DNA of 64,000 nucleotides, taken from assembly GCA_047638695.1 (NCBI GenBank), contig JBLINY010000003.1, positions 1 through 64,000 of the forward strand, read 5' to 3'. The notes beneath the pieces were generated by a model. The model saw only the letters and a list, made by a program, of their open reading frames with translations, ran no database searches and was not told where the DNA came from. How positions within the stretch are numbered: the stretch's first letter is position 1; each line of letters begins with the position of its first letter. Source of the stretch: JAHECQ01 sp047638695 (GTDB lineage: Bacteria > Actinomycetota > Acidimicrobiia > Acidimicrobiales > SZUA-35). Below, piece after piece: positions 41,599 to 51,520 of this stretch. The translations under genes and the position numbers were made by a program.

Positions 41599-43578
41599 TC
41601 AGTCGACGCGCGGCCCGGTCGCCCCGGGAACGGTCGCCGATCGGCGCTGTACGACAACGAAACCGGCACCAGCGAGCACGACCATCAGCACAAGTCCTGG
41701 GATCAGCCCGTCGCCGGTGGCCGAGAACGAATCGTCGACGAGGCCGGTATCACCACTTGGGATGGCAGTGGGAGCGGTTTGAAGACCGTCGATGCGACGG
41801 ATCAACGTGGTCAGATCGCCCTCGTCCCCGCGAACCCAAGCCGTCGTCAATTCGCCCTCGGCCGAATCGATCTCCTGGGTGTACAGCTCGTTGCCATCGG
41901 CATCGACAACCGTGAGCACGTGGGCCCCAGCTGGCACATCGACCACAGCCGATGATCCGGAAGGAACCTCGGTAGCAACCTCGTCGCCGTCCAGAAGCAC
42001 CGTGGCTGGCCCCATGGCCGCCACGTGTCGAACAGCGAAGCGGCTCTGGCCTGGCTCGATCGGGTCGAGATTGTTACCAAATGCCTGCAGCATCGGGGTG
42101 CCCTCAGCATCGACAAAGGCAACGAGCGTGCCGGAGCCGTCGATGTCCAGTGGACCAGCCAGGACTGGCTTGTCATCTCGGTCGTCGACCGAATCCGGCG
42201 GGTTGTCCTGTGCCACGAAGAGATCGACGGGTTGACCGGCAGCATCGAGCGAAAGGGGGCCGGCGAGGTTGCCCGGTGAGAACCCGGGCGCAGCCAACTC
42301 ACCGTTGATGTACGCGTCGACGTCGACACCGGGAACAGCGTGCAGAATCTCGAACGAACCGGTTGCGTCAGCAGCTGAGAGCGCTGCCACGGGTGGAGGA
42401 TCTGCCGGCCCGGTGATTGTTGTGGTCGCCTCCGTTGTCGTTGGAGCAGCTGTCGTCGGAACAGCTGTCGTGGTTGGAGCGATCGTGGTCGTTGGCGCCT
42501 CCGTTGTGGCGGGAGCAACCGTCGTCGTCGGGTCTTCTGTTGCGTCGTCGACGCTCTGCTGCACCTCACTCGCGGCTTCTGTGTCGGCGACGTCACCATC
42601 GTTGTCCCGGGTCAGAGCCCAAAGTCCGAGGCCGCCCACTCCAACGAGACCGGCGAGAACCCACCCAGCGCGCCGCCGACCACGTCTGCCATCGCTTTCG
42701 GGCGGGGTGGCCGCGACTGCAGCGGCCGTCGTCGGCTCTTTTCGGCTGGCGGCGAATCCGGCCGCGCCAACAGCGACCGTTGCCCCGCCGACTGCGGCAG
42801 CTGCACCGGCACCGGCAAGGCCGCCGGTGCGATTGTTCACTGCGTCGGACAGCTGGCGGGCGGCTTCCGAGCTACCGAGCGCGGCCAAACCATGACGGCG
42901 GCGACGGCGGCCGGGCAACGCGCCGAGTCGATCGGCGAACGAGCGAGCGCTGGGAGGACGATTCGACGGCTCGGCATTGGTGGCCTCGCTGATGAGCTGC
43001 TGCGCGTCGCTTGGGATCTGCCCTTGCGTGCGGCCAAGACCCTTTTCAAGAACGCGACCGAGGCTGTACACGTCAGATCGGACGTTGGGGGTGCCCCCGG
43101 CCAAGACTTCGGGAGCGACGTAGTCGCTGCGGTCTGCCTCGGCCGTACCACCGCGTCCCAGGCCCATACCGGCCACGGCGATCTCGCTGCCCACCACACG
43201 AATGTCATCGGTGCCGAGCGCGCCATGAACCAGACCGGTGAGGTGGCCGGCGTGAGTCGCCTCCGCCGCCGCTTCGGTGGCCGACACAATCTCGTCGAAA
43301 CCAGAGACCGAGCGGCCGTCGAGCGCCTCGGTGAACGAACGGCCGGGCGCCGGAAGTTGGTAGGCCTTCACCTCGTCGAAGGTGCGAGTTACCCCAACGG
43401 TTGGTACGAGACCGTCGATGTTCTCGGTCTGGACCAGCCGTCGTCGATGCTCCTCGGGCCATGCGGTCGAGGGAACGACCACCACATCAGCCTCGCGCCC
43501 GCCGACCAGTTCACTCGATCTCTGATAACCAAACCAGGTTCGGGCATCGCCCGAAACATCGTCGGTTGATTCGCTCAT
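41599..43578 (-). CDS. Pseudokinase / Thr-rich linker / DUF4397 membrane protein
   Basis: 659 residues with an unusual build. Residues about 15-220 follow a bacterial Ser/Thr kinase pattern (YVAPEVL 153-159, SDVYSLGRVL 168-177, PSNRPPSARSFADRL) but the catalytic loop reads VHGALGTDDI instead of HRDLKPxNI and there is no DFG, so it is probably inactive. A TM helix is at about 304-322, a Thr/Pro/Ala linker at 345-395, DUF4397-type beta domains at about 405-595 (FEILHAVPGVDVDAYINGE), and a final TM helix with a basic tail (625-646). The inner domain and outer domain suggest a sensor or receptor. No LPxTG is seen, but the tail resembles a sorting signal next to a sortase gene. Confidence 0.82.
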   Translation of the reverse strand: MSESTDDVSGDARTWFGYQRSSELVGGREADVVVVPSTAWPEEHRRRLVQTENIDGLVPTVGVTRTFDEVKAYQLPAPGRSFTEALDGRSVSGFDEIVSATEAAAEATHAGHLTGLVHGALGTDDIRVVGSEIAVAGMGLGRGGTAEADRSDYVAPEVLAGGTPNVRSDVYSLGRVLEKGLGRTQGQIPSDAQQLISEATNAEPSNRPPSARSFADRLGALPGRRRRRHGLAALGSSEAARQLSDAVNNRTGGLAGAGAAAAVGGATVAVGAAGFAASRKEPTTAAAVAATPPESDGRRGRRRAGWVLAGLVGVGGLGLWALTRDNDGDVADTEAASEVQQSVDDATEDPTTTVAPATTEAPTTTIAPTTTAVPTTAAPTTTEATTTITGPADPPPVAALSAADATGSFEILHAVPGVDVDAYINGELAAPGFSPGNLAGPLSLDAAGQPVDLFVAQDNPPDSVDDRDDKPVLAGPLDIDGSGTLVAFVDAEGTPMLQAFGNNLDPIEPGQSRFAVRHVAAMGPATVLLDGDEVATEVPSGSSAVVDVPAGAHVLTVVDADGNELYTQEIDSAEGELTTAWVRGDEGDLTTLIRRIDGLQTAPTAIPSGDTGLVDDSFSATGDGLIPGLVLMVVLAGAGFVVVQRRSATVPGATGPRVD

Positions 43579-43644
43579 TCTCCGCCTCGCTTTTCGCCCA
43601 CGCCGTTGCCGACGATGCTAGTGCCGCGCCCGCCGACCCCAACC

Positions 43645-43666
43645 GGGGCCCCTGGCCAGGGGCCCC
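43645..43666. terminator. 22-bp perfect GC palindrome
   Basis: GGGGCCCCTGG pairs with CCAGGGGCCCC, 2 bases after the stop of the leftward CaiB gene and before the pseudokinase gene start (minus strand). There is no T-run after it, so it is at best an atypical terminator of the leftward operon. Confidence 0.45.
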
Positions 43667-43668
43667 GA

Positions 43669-44790
43669 CTAGCCGAATTCGGCCCGGATCGAATCGCCGT
43701 GTTGGTCGACCGACGGGACGGTCTGTTCGACATCCCAGTCCGTGGCGACCGGGGGCGCCGGCAGGCTGGCGATGCCGTCCGCATGCGGCGCGGCAATACG
43801 TCGCAACTGAGGATGGGCCGACAGTGCGGCAACGTCGTTCACGGCCCCGTAGGCAATCCGAGCAGCAAGAAGTCGACTCGTAAGCTCGTCCCTCGTCGTC
43901 CGGGCGAACACCGAAGCCACGATGCCATCAGTATCGGGCCGATTGGCCACTCGCACCACGTTGGTGGCGAACCGCTCGTCAGTTCCCAACTCGGGACGGT
44001 CAAGCACCTGCTCACACAAATCTCGCCACTCGCGATCGGACTGAATCGAAATGACCACCGTGTGTCCGTCGGACGATTCGAAGCCGCCATACGGCGAGAT
44101 CGACGGATGAGCTAGACCAACCCGCTCCGGCGCTTTGCCCAACCCTTCGTGATGCACAAGCGGCACCGTCATGAGTTCGGCCGCGCTCGCGAACAGCGAA
44201 GTCTCGAGATGAGCCCCCTCTCCCGTACGGGCCTGTCGATAGAGGGCCTGGGTGATGGCGATGGCGGCGTTCATACCCGTGGTGAGGTCGACCAGGCTGA
44301 CACCGACCCTCCCGTAGGGGCCAGGGGGCCCTGAAACGGCGAGAATGCCGCTTTCGGCCTGCACTAGAAGGTCATACGCCTTCATCTCCGCCATCGGTCC
44401 ATCCGAGCCGTAGCCCGAGAGGTCGCACACGATCAGTCGGGGATTGACGGCATGAAGCGATGCGGCATCGAGACCTAGCCGGGTTGTCGCCCCGACAGCA
44501 AGGTTCTGAATGAAGACGTCGGCCGTGCTCAGTATGCGCAAAAGAAGCGAGCGGTCGTCAGCATCCTTGACGTCGAGCGCGATCGACTCCTTTCCTCGGT
44601 TGAGCCACGCGAAGTAGGCCGAGGCGCCGTCGGCAGCGTTGTCGTAACCACGAGCGAAGTCGCCCTCCGCCCGCTCGATCTTAATGACTCGAGCACCGGC
44701 ATCTGCGAGGCGCTGCGATGCCAGCGGTGCAGCCACGGCCTGCTCGAGCGACACCACGACCACACCGTCTAGTGGAGCCGATCCGGTCAT
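43669..44790 (-). CDS. CaiB/BaiF family CoA transferase
   Basis: 373 residues of the class III CoA transferases. Seen: LASQRLADAGARVIKIERAEGDFARGYD, WLNRGKESIALDVKDADD, and DLSGYGSDGPMAEMKAYDLLVQAESGILAVSG, in which the family's catalytic Asp region is the DLLVQA segment. The ATG at 44790 overlaps the stop of the M20 hydrolase (ATGA); a longer open frame upstream is not used. The acyl substrate is unknown. Confidence 0.9.
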   Translation of the reverse strand: MTGSAPLDGVVVVSLEQAVAAPLASQRLADAGARVIKIERAEGDFARGYDNAADGASAYFAWLNRGKESIALDVKDADDRSLLLRILSTADVFIQNLAVGATTRLGLDAASLHAVNPRLIVCDLSGYGSDGPMAEMKAYDLLVQAESGILAVSGPPGPYGRVGVSLVDLTTGMNAAIAITQALYRQARTGEGAHLETSLFASAAELMTVPLVHHEGLGKAPERVGLAHPSISPYGGFESSDGHTVVISIQSDREWRDLCEQVLDRPELGTDERFATNVVRVANRPDTDGIVASVFARTTRDELTSRLLAARIAYGAVNDVAALSAHPQLRRIAAPHADGIASLPAPPVATDWDVEQTVPSVDQHGDSIRAEFG

Positions 44791-46061
44791 GCGCCGGCCA
44801 TCCTGCGAACGGCACCCAGCAGCACGCTGGCACCCCGTTCGGCTTGTTCTTTGGTGATGTTCTCGGCCTCGTTGTGGCTCAGGCCGTCGTCGCACGGCAC
44901 GAAGATCATTGATGTCGGGGCATGCAGCGCGACGTAACACGCATCGTGGCCCGCACCGGAGAACATCCGGTGGTTGGTGAACCCGAGTTCGGCCACGGCC
45001 TCCTCCACCGACGCAACACAGTTCTCATCAAAAGCCACCGGTGCTGAATCCATCCGCTTCGTGATCGAGTGCGTCACGCCGTGGGCATCGGCCTCCTCTG
45101 CCACGATCGTCCGCATCAGCGATTCCATTTCTTCGAGCACCTCGCCTTCGGGATGACGTAAGTCGAGCGTGCACCACAACCGTTCGGGGATCGTGTTTGG
45201 GCTTACCGGCTCTGAACCGAACTGGGCGAAGGTTCCGCGGGCCCACGGCGCTCGTTCGTCGACCAGGCCATACACCCGTGACACGATGCGAGCGATCACC
45301 CGGGCCGGGTCTTTCCTGCCCTCCATTGGGGTCGGGCCGGCGTGAGCGGGGAAGCCGCCCAGCTCGATGGTGAACCACCGCAAGCCCTGAACACCGGTGA
45401 CCACACCAATCTCCAACTCCTCGGCCTCCAGGATCGGGCCCTGCTCGATGTGCAACTCGAAGGATCCGGTCAGCGGAGTCGGTTGCGCTGGGCGGGCGCC
45501 TCGCCAGCCCAGCCGGTCAAGTTCTTCGCCAACGGTGACTCCGTCGATATCTGTCAACGCACAGGCGTCGTCAACACTGAGCTTCTGGGCCCAGACTCCG
45601 GATCCCATCATCGACACCTGAAAACGGGAACCCTCCTCGTTCGTCCACACCACCAGATCAATCGGCGTCTCGGTCTGGATGCCGAGGTCATTCAGACGCT
45701 CGATCACCTCGAGCCCGCCCAACACGCCGTATACCCCGTCGAAGCGACCGCCCGTCGGCTGGGTGTCGAGATGACTACCGATCAGCACCGGTGGTGCGTC
45801 GGGATCTAACCCGGGTCGGCGAACGAACAGGTTGCCGATCTCATCGATCTCGTGGGTGCACCCCGCGGCCGTAGCCCAGCCCAGAAACAGTGCGCGCCCG
45901 GCTGCATCATCATCGCTGAGAGCCTGACGATTGCTACCTCCGTTCACCGTGGGTGCCACCTGGGCCATCGCCATCAGCCGACTCCACAGTCGGTCGGCAT
46001 CAACTCGGTCGGCATCAACTCGGTCGGCATCAACTGGGTTAGCCGTTGGTGTGGTGTTCAC
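44787..46061 (-). CDS. M20-family hydantoinase/carbamoylase (Zn-dependent amidohydrolase)
   Basis: About 424 residues. Family segments: IGSHLDTQPTGGRFDGVYGVLGGLEV (metal His and Asp), WTNEEGSRFQVSMMGSGVWA (metal Glu pair), HIEQGPILEAEELEIGVVTG and GAGHDACYVA near the end. Members cleave N-carbamoyl amino acids, ureidoglycolate or allantoate. GTG 46061 is preferred over GTG 46070 because GGAG lies 8 bases before it. The N-terminus carries a VDADR tandem repeat. Co-transcribed with the CoA transferase and MFS genes. Confidence 0.9.
   Translation of the reverse strand: MNTTPTANPVDADRVDADRVDADRLWSRLMAMAQVAPTVNGGSNRQALSDDDAAGRALFLGWATAAGCTHEIDEIGNLFVRRPGLDPDAPPVLIGSHLDTQPTGGRFDGVYGVLGGLEVIERLNDLGIQTETPIDLVVWTNEEGSRFQVSMMGSGVWAQKLSVDDACALTDIDGVTVGEELDRLGWRGARPAQPTPLTGSFELHIEQGPILEAEELEIGVVTGVQGLRWFTIELGGFPAHAGPTPMEGRKDPARVIARIVSRVYGLVDERAPWARGTFAQFGSEPVSPNTIPERLWCTLDLRHPEGEVLEEMESLMRTIVAEEADAHGVTHSITKRMDSAPVAFDENCVASVEEAVAELGFTNHRMFSGAGHDACYVALHAPTSMIFVPCDDGLSHNEAENITKEQAERGASVLLGAVRRMAGA
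45991..46035. repeat. Three tandem 15-bp units in the M20 hydrolase N-terminus
   Basis: CGGTCGGCATCAACT repeated at 45991, 46006 and 46021, encoding Val-Asp-Ala-Asp-Arg three times before the conserved domain. In frame, so length-polymorphic without loss of function. Confidence 0.9.
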
Positions 46062-46077
46062 GTCGTTCACTCCTCAA

Positions 46078-47490
46078 CTATCCCCGAGCATCGCGGGGAT
46101 AGGCCACCCAAAGCACAACAGGGGCAAGAGCCATGGCTGCCACCATGGCCCACCAGCCGGTCCGAAACGCGTCGAGCCGGCCGATGCCCACCGCGTCGCC
46201 AATGACCGATGCAACAACGGCGACACCAAGTGCCCCTCCAAAGAGCCGAGCCGTGTTGTAGAGGGCGTTGGCAGCAGCCAGTTGCGATTCAGGCACGTCG
46301 CGCAGGGCGGCCGAATTGCCAGGGCCAAGCATCAGGGCCATGCCAGAGCCGATGCCGAGCGTGCCCGGCAAGAAGGCAAACCAGTACGTGGTGTCGGGGG
46401 CCAACCACAGCGCCATCCAGGCGGTGCCGACGGTGGCCAACGAGGCGCCGAGTACCAGCATCCGGCGATAGCCACGCCGATCGGCGAATCGACCGGCAAA
46501 GATGGTCAGAACCATGAGTGCGAGCGGGCCGGGGGTCATGGCTAGCCCAACCTGCAGGATGGAGTAGTCCCAGATTTCAATCATGAAGAGCGGGTACAGG
46601 AACCACGACGCGGTCGTAGAAGTAGCCAGTAGGGCCGAAGCGAAGGTGACGACGGAGAACGACCGAATTCGCAGAAGGCCGAGATCGACCAGAGGCTCGG
46701 GGTGAAACAACGAACTCTGCACGAACAGCACGGCGTTGACAACGGCGATGGCGGCCACCGTCAGGATGATCGAGTCCGTCCATCCCCACACACGGCCCTG
46801 CACGATTACCAGCACCAGACCACCGACCGCGGTGGTTCCAGCAACGGTGCCGACGATGTCGAGAGGCGCTTGCTTGACTGCATCGGCATCGATGTCCAAA
46901 ACCATCTGGCCACCGAGGAAAGCCAACAAGGCGATGGGAGTCGCTATCAGAAAGAGGGCCCGCCAACTCGATACCTCCAACAAGCCAGCCGCGACCGTCG
47001 GCGCCGCCGCCGCTCCCAGAATCCCCATCGACGACCACGTCGACACAACGGTGGCATGGCGTTCGCGAGGAAAAAGTGGCAGCACGGCAGCCAGGGACGA
47101 TGGCAACACCATCGCCGCCCCGATGGCCTGCACGACCCTGGCCGCAATGATCAGTTCGATGCCCGGAGCCAGGCCCGACAGCAGCGCACCGAGAGCGAAC
47201 AGCAGCATGCCACCCAAGAAAACAAGCCGCCGGCCAAGGCGGTCGGCGACCCGACCGCCGAGCAACATGAAAGTGACCGTGGTGACGTTGAACCCTGAAA
47301 CAACCCAAGAGATCGTCGACAACGGCACCGCCGGAAAGTCCTCTTCGAGGACGGGCACGGCGATGTTGGTAGCAGTCCCGACGAAGCTGACCAGCAGCAT
47401 GGCGGTTGCCGCTACAACCAGAGCCTGGTTGGCCCGCTTGCTGTTGTCTTCGACGAATATCTGCGCCGTGACTTGAGGGGGCTGGGTCAC
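46078..47490 (-). CDS. MFS transporter, DHA2-like
   Basis: 470 residues with twelve to fourteen hydrophobic segments. Motif A GGRVADRLGRRLVFLGG and motif C-like region GAAAAPTVAAGLLEVSSWRALFLIATPIALLAF mark a drug:H+ antiporter-type MFS protein. It lies 7-8 bases from the M20 hydrolase start and overlaps the IaaH-like amidase end by four bases, so it may export or import a compound of this operon. Confidence 0.88.
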   Translation of the reverse strand: MTQPPQVTAQIFVEDNSKRANQALVVAATAMLLVSFVGTATNIAVPVLEEDFPAVPLSTISWVVSGFNVTTVTFMLLGGRVADRLGRRLVFLGGMLLFALGALLSGLAPGIELIIAARVVQAIGAAMVLPSSLAAVLPLFPRERHATVVSTWSSMGILGAAAAPTVAAGLLEVSSWRALFLIATPIALLAFLGGQMVLDIDADAVKQAPLDIVGTVAGTTAVGGLVLVIVQGRVWGWTDSIILTVAAIAVVNAVLFVQSSLFHPEPLVDLGLLRIRSFSVVTFASALLATSTTASWFLYPLFMIEIWDYSILQVGLAMTPGPLALMVLTIFAGRFADRRGYRRMLVLGASLATVGTAWMALWLAPDTTYWFAFLPGTLGIGSGMALMLGPGNSAALRDVPESQLAAANALYNTARLFGGALGVAVVASVIGDAVGIGRLDAFRTGWWAMVAAMALAPVVLWVAYPRDARG

Positions 47491-48848
47491 AGCAGCTGGC
47501 TCGCCATTGCCATCAACGTACGCTCGCTACCTTGCCGAGCGGCCAGCTGAACACCCATCGGTCGTTTGGCGGGGTGGCCTGGGGCCGGAATGCTGAACGC
47601 GGGCCAGCCGGCCACGTTGAACAAGAAGCTGTAAGGGAAGGTCTCGTCATTGAGGCGGAGGTACTCGTCCATTGACGAAATTTCGCCCGCAATCACGCCC
47701 AAGGGAATGGTTGATCGGCCCAACGTCGGCGTGAGCAGGACATCGAATGAGGCGAGCGACTGATCGAGCCGCCAGGTCACTTCGCCTTGAGTCTCCTGGG
47801 CGGCCGAGATGTCGTCGACCGTCAGGTTGTCGACCTCGTCGAGCAGGCTGAGCGTCAGAGGTTCGAGCGTCTCTGCGTCTGCCTTCCGACCCGTTGCCGC
47901 TTCGAGTGTTCGTACATCGCGGGCAACCCAGCGACTGAAGAGCGGGTGCCACGCCGACATCAGCTGTTCGTTGTCGACCGGTTGGTCGATGTGCTCGACC
48001 GAATGGCCAAGATGTTCGAACACTGCGGCAACGCCGAGGGTGGCGGCGACCACGTCCGGATCCGGGTCGGTTCCAGCCCAATGGTCGACCGACACCGCAA
48101 CACGCAACGCGGACGCGGCGGAGACGCCGGTCGCACCTGCTCGTTCGGGGTGAAGCACGCTCCAAAAGAGTTCGGTGTCTCGCAGCGATCGCGTGACCAC
48201 AAACTCTTCGGCGATTCCGCCCCAGCCACCATGGGCCCAGGGCACGGCCCGGCGGCTGGGCTTGAGGCCATACAGACCACAGGCGGCAGCCGGGATTCTG
48301 ATCGACCCGGCGCAATCACTGGCATGAGCGGCAGGAACGACCCCGGCCGCAACCGCCGCCGCTGCACCACCAGAAGATCCGCCGGCCGACACGGTTGTGT
48401 CGAGCGGGTTGCGGGTGGCTCCGTGCACCCTCGACTCGGTGGACCCGTGTTGAATCAGCTCGGGTACCGCACTTCGACCGAGCACATGGATTCCGGCAGC
48501 CTGAAGGCGGTGGTAATACTCGCTGGTGGTGCCTGGCCGATTACCGGCAGCCAAACGCGATCCCATTTCAGTGAGACGACCAGCTTCGCTCGATCCATAG
48601 TCTTTTCGTAGGAAGGGAACCCCGGCAAGAGGTCCCCATCTGAGATCGGACCCTGTTGCTTCGGGCCCGAGCGGACCAACCGGGCTGGTGGGATCGTCGT
48701 ACCACTCGACGACCGCGTTGATCGTTGCGTGCGTCGCCCGGTATTGGTCGGTGGCGGCCTGTCTCACCTCGCTGACGGTCGCGTCGCCTGTTCCTACAAG
48801 TGCAGCTAGCGCAGTCGCGTCGAGTGTGGCGTACTCCTCCGCGTTCAC
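47487..48848 (-). CDS. Amidase signature enzyme, indoleacetamide hydrolase-like (IaaH)
   Basis: 453 residues from GTG 48848. The Ser-cisSer-Lys triad is K82 (FLRKDYG), S159 (GGSSGG) and S182 (DCAGSIRIP; relatives have DTGGSIRIP). It hydrolyses a primary amide to an acid and ammonia. Its place directly after a tryptophan 2-monooxygenase-like gene suggests indole-3-acetamide, or the amide from another amino acid, as substrate. It starts 2 bases from the stop of that oxidase gene. Substrate is inference. Confidence 0.85.
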   Translation of the reverse strand: MNAEEYATLDATALAALVGTGDATVSEVRQAATDQYRATHATINAVVEWYDDPTSPVGPLGPEATGSDLRWGPLAGVPFLRKDYGSSEAGRLTEMGSRLAAGNRPGTTSEYYHRLQAAGIHVLGRSAVPELIQHGSTESRVHGATRNPLDTTVSAGGSSGGAAAAVAAGVVPAAHASDCAGSIRIPAAACGLYGLKPSRRAVPWAHGGWGGIAEEFVVTRSLRDTELFWSVLHPERAGATGVSAASALRVAVSVDHWAGTDPDPDVVAATLGVAAVFEHLGHSVEHIDQPVDNEQLMSAWHPLFSRWVARDVRTLEAATGRKADAETLEPLTLSLLDEVDNLTVDDISAAQETQGEVTWRLDQSLASFDVLLTPTLGRSTIPLGVIAGEISSMDEYLRLNDETFPYSFLFNVAGWPAFSIPAPGHPAKRPMGVQLAARQGSERTLMAMASQLL

Positions 48849-48849
48849 G

Positions 48850-50529
48850 TCAGTCTTCGAGCTCGAGCGGGCCGATCTTGGCAAAAACGTCGCCGGGACC
48901 GCGGTTGTCCTCTGGGGTCGAACCGCCGAAGTGGCGAAGCACGCCCCACACCGCATTGAGCGCCGTGGTGACGGCACCTTCGGCCCATCCTGGTGTCCAC
49001 GAGACATCGTCGCCGGCCAGGAAGATGCCCCGTTGCTCGGCCGGCAAATCGTCCTGCATGAAGTGGGCGTACATCCGACGGTTGTAGCGATAGTGACCGG
49101 GCAATGCACCCTTGAAGGCACCAAGGAAGTCGGGGTCGGCCTCCCACGAGACCGTGATGGGCTCACCAATCACGTGACCTCGAATGTTGGTGGCGGGATA
49201 GATCTTCTCGAGTGTGTCGAGGGCTAGCGCCGCTCGTTCGTCTGCCGACTTCGGCAGTACCTTCAGGGCATCGCTCATCCAGGCGTACGAAAGACAGATA
49301 ACACCCGGCTTGTCGGGCCCATTGTCGAAGAGATAAGTACCCCGGGTGTTGCGGTCGGTCAGCGTCATGCTGAGCTCGGGTTTGCGAGTGACGGAATTGA
49401 TCTCGTTCCAGAACGGTCGATCGACCATCACGAACGTCTTTGACGACTGCATGTAGCGGGTTCGGTCGAGGGCCATCCACAGCTTGTACGAGAACAACGA
49501 CTCGTCGACATCGATATTGGTCGTGAGCAGCCAGCTCTGCGTCGTCACGACCGCGGCGTCAAAGAGATGACCGTTGCCCCAACGGTCGGTGATGTTCAGC
49601 CGGCCGTTCTTGCCCCGACCAATCGATGCGACCCGGGGCCGGGGAGCGCCAGCATGCAGCTTGGAAAGTGAGGTGCCGGGTTCCCAATGAGCGAGCGATT
49701 CTGGTTCATGGGTCCAGAGCCCACGGGGCAACTGTTCGACGCCACCAACGACGAGCCGCTGGTTCTCCTCGAACTCTGACATGACGACCCGAAAGATTTC
49801 GAGCATCGAATTCGGGAAATCCGAATCCCAGCCGCCGGTGCCAAAGCCGACCTGACCAAAGATCTCGCGATGACGGTAGGAAAGTGCCCGGAACGAGCGT
49901 GACGATGACACGAAATCCCAGAACGAGCGGTCGTCCCACTCCTCGACCAGCTTGCTCCAGAGCCTCTGAATAGTGGCGGTGTCTCTCGCGGCAACAGCCG
50001 TCTTGAGAGCGGGAATCCCGGCATCTTCGAGCGCGGCCTCCCAAGCATCGGCAACCTGGCCGAAGATCTCGGGGAGGTCCTCGATCGTTTCGGCGAGGTG
50101 CGTTTCGCCCTCGATGTCAACGACGGTGGTCGGCGCCGCCTCGGTGAGGGGGTTGGGGAACGGCTTGGTCTCGAGGCCGAGTAGATCGAGGTAGTGATAG
50201 AAGGTGGAACCGGATGTCGGAAAGCGCATGGCTCCGAGTTCGGCCACGATCTCGGGCATGGCGCTGAAAGACTCCGAGCGAAGCCGGCCCCCGAGGCGAC
50301 CCGCTTCAAAGACCACCGGCTTGAAACCGAGCTTCATCAGCTCATAAGCCGCTACCAGTCCGGCAATACCGGCGCCTACGACCGCGACCTCGGCCCCTCG
50401 GGCGCCAGGGGGGAGGGAGCCAAGTCCAGATGAGTGGGCGATCCAGTTCGAGTGACCAAAAGGAAAGTCGGGGCCGAACGCGCTCAACGGCTGGTCGGAA
50501 GCGCTGGCTGATTGTCCGGTCACCACCAA
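48850..50529 (-). CDS. Flavin monooxygenase of tryptophan/lysine 2-monooxygenase family (IaaM-like)
   Basis: 559 residues, the IaaM length. FAD-binding VAVVGAGIAGLVAAYELMK (48-66), the strand VVFEAGRLGGRLRS, then IVAELGAMRFPTSGSTFYHYL, GTGGWDSDFPNSMLEIFRVVM and the FAD C-terminal motif IFLAGDDVSWTPGWAEGAV. These segments line up with Pseudomonas savastanoi IaaM, which turns Trp into indole-3-acetamide; lysine 2-monooxygenase (DavB) is the alternative. The start is one of three tandem codons TTG-GTG-GTG (50529-50521). It is followed directly by the amidase gene. Confidence 0.85.
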   Translation of the reverse strand: MVVTGQSASASDQPLSAFGPDFPFGHSNWIAHSSGLGSLPPGARGAEVAVVGAGIAGLVAAYELMKLGFKPVVFEAGRLGGRLRSESFSAMPEIVAELGAMRFPTSGSTFYHYLDLLGLETKPFPNPLTEAAPTTVVDIEGETHLAETIEDLPEIFGQVADAWEAALEDAGIPALKTAVAARDTATIQRLWSKLVEEWDDRSFWDFVSSSRSFRALSYRHREIFGQVGFGTGGWDSDFPNSMLEIFRVVMSEFEENQRLVVGGVEQLPRGLWTHEPESLAHWEPGTSLSKLHAGAPRPRVASIGRGKNGRLNITDRWGNGHLFDAAVVTTQSWLLTTNIDVDESLFSYKLWMALDRTRYMQSSKTFVMVDRPFWNEINSVTRKPELSMTLTDRNTRGTYLFDNGPDKPGVICLSYAWMSDALKVLPKSADERAALALDTLEKIYPATNIRGHVIGEPITVSWEADPDFLGAFKGALPGHYRYNRRMYAHFMQDDLPAEQRGIFLAGDDVSWTPGWAEGAVTTALNAVWGVLRHFGGSTPEDNRGPGDVFAKIGPLELED

Positions 50530-50595
50530 AATCTACGAGCACCACAGCGACAACCGGTCGAGGGGCGGCGATGGTCGGCCATGCGCGAGGGTCGT

Positions 50596-51510
50596 CTAGA
50601 GCGGCAAGATCTTGGTGCTGTCCAGGTACCCGAGCTCCAGCAGTTCGGTGCGGGGAACAACCCGCTCGAGTTCTTGGCGAATCGGCTCGATGTCGGTCGG
50701 GGCAGAGAAGCCAGGCATCCAGTTGTCGTGATGAGTCAGCACCACTTTCCCCGGGCGCAACAGATCAGCCTGTCGACCAATGAACTGAGCAAGCGAACCC
50801 TGGATGGGCTCGCCATCGATGTTCCCGCGACCCGCTGCGCCCAACAGCGCCACATCGGGGCGCAGATCGCGCAATACCCCAGACCAGTGGCCCGAGGTGT
50901 CCTGGAACAGCACCGACCCGTCAGGTGTCTCGAAAACGAACACCAACGCTCCCCCATCACCCCGGTCGCTGTGACCGGGAGAGCTCTCGGCCAGATGAGC
51001 GCCGGCCGCATCACCAAGCCCACTGAGGTGGGCCATCAACGCCTTGAATCTGACCTTCTGCTCCTGCCAGGTGACGCCCAGATCGCCGAGACATACCTCG
51101 CCCGGTCCTTCCATGGCTGCATGTGACCAAACGCATGAATGCTGGCTTGGGTACACCGACACGGTGACGCCAGCACCGAGATCGATGGTCTCGCCACCGG
51201 CAACGCAGATCATGCGATCGAGCGGCACACCTGCCTCTTCCATCACCCTGGCCGACTCATAGCTACAGATGAGCGTGGCGTTGGTGTTGGCAACAATGCG
51301 CTCGGCGCCATAGAGATGATCGAAGTGGGAATGGCCGACCACCACCCAGTCGCAAACATCAACGGTGTCGGCGTTGAGCGGAACACCGTCGGCGTCGGTG
51401 GGGCCTTCGGCCCCTTCCATTCGGTCGATGTAGGCATCGAGGAAGATGGTGAGCCCCGCCGTCTTCAGTCGGAAAGTGGCACAGCCGTACCAGTCGAGTG
51501 TGGTCGTCAT
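50596..51510 (-). CDS. MBL-fold metallohydrolase
   Basis: 304 residues. The metal-binding motif GHSHFDHL and later His in SQHSCVWSH, DTSGHWSG and LTHHDNW identify a metallo-beta-lactamase fold, UlaG/lactonase-like branch. ATG 51510 (MTTTLDWYGCATFRL) is the family-like start; the open frame extends to 51609 without similarity. Substrate unknown. It is upstream of the IaaM-like gene (66-bp gap) on the same strand. Confidence 0.85.
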   Translation of the reverse strand: MTTTLDWYGCATFRLKTAGLTIFLDAYIDRMEGAEGPTDADGVPLNADTVDVCDWVVVGHSHFDHLYGAERIVANTNATLICSYESARVMEEAGVPLDRMICVAGGETIDLGAGVTVSVYPSQHSCVWSHAAMEGPGEVCLGDLGVTWQEQKVRFKALMAHLSGLGDAAGAHLAESSPGHSDRGDGGALVFVFETPDGSVLFQDTSGHWSGVLRDLRPDVALLGAAGRGNIDGEPIQGSLAQFIGRQADLLRPGKVVLTHHDNWMPGFSAPTDIEPIRQELERVVPRTELLELGYLDSTKILPL

Positions 51511-51520
51511 GGCCAGATCA

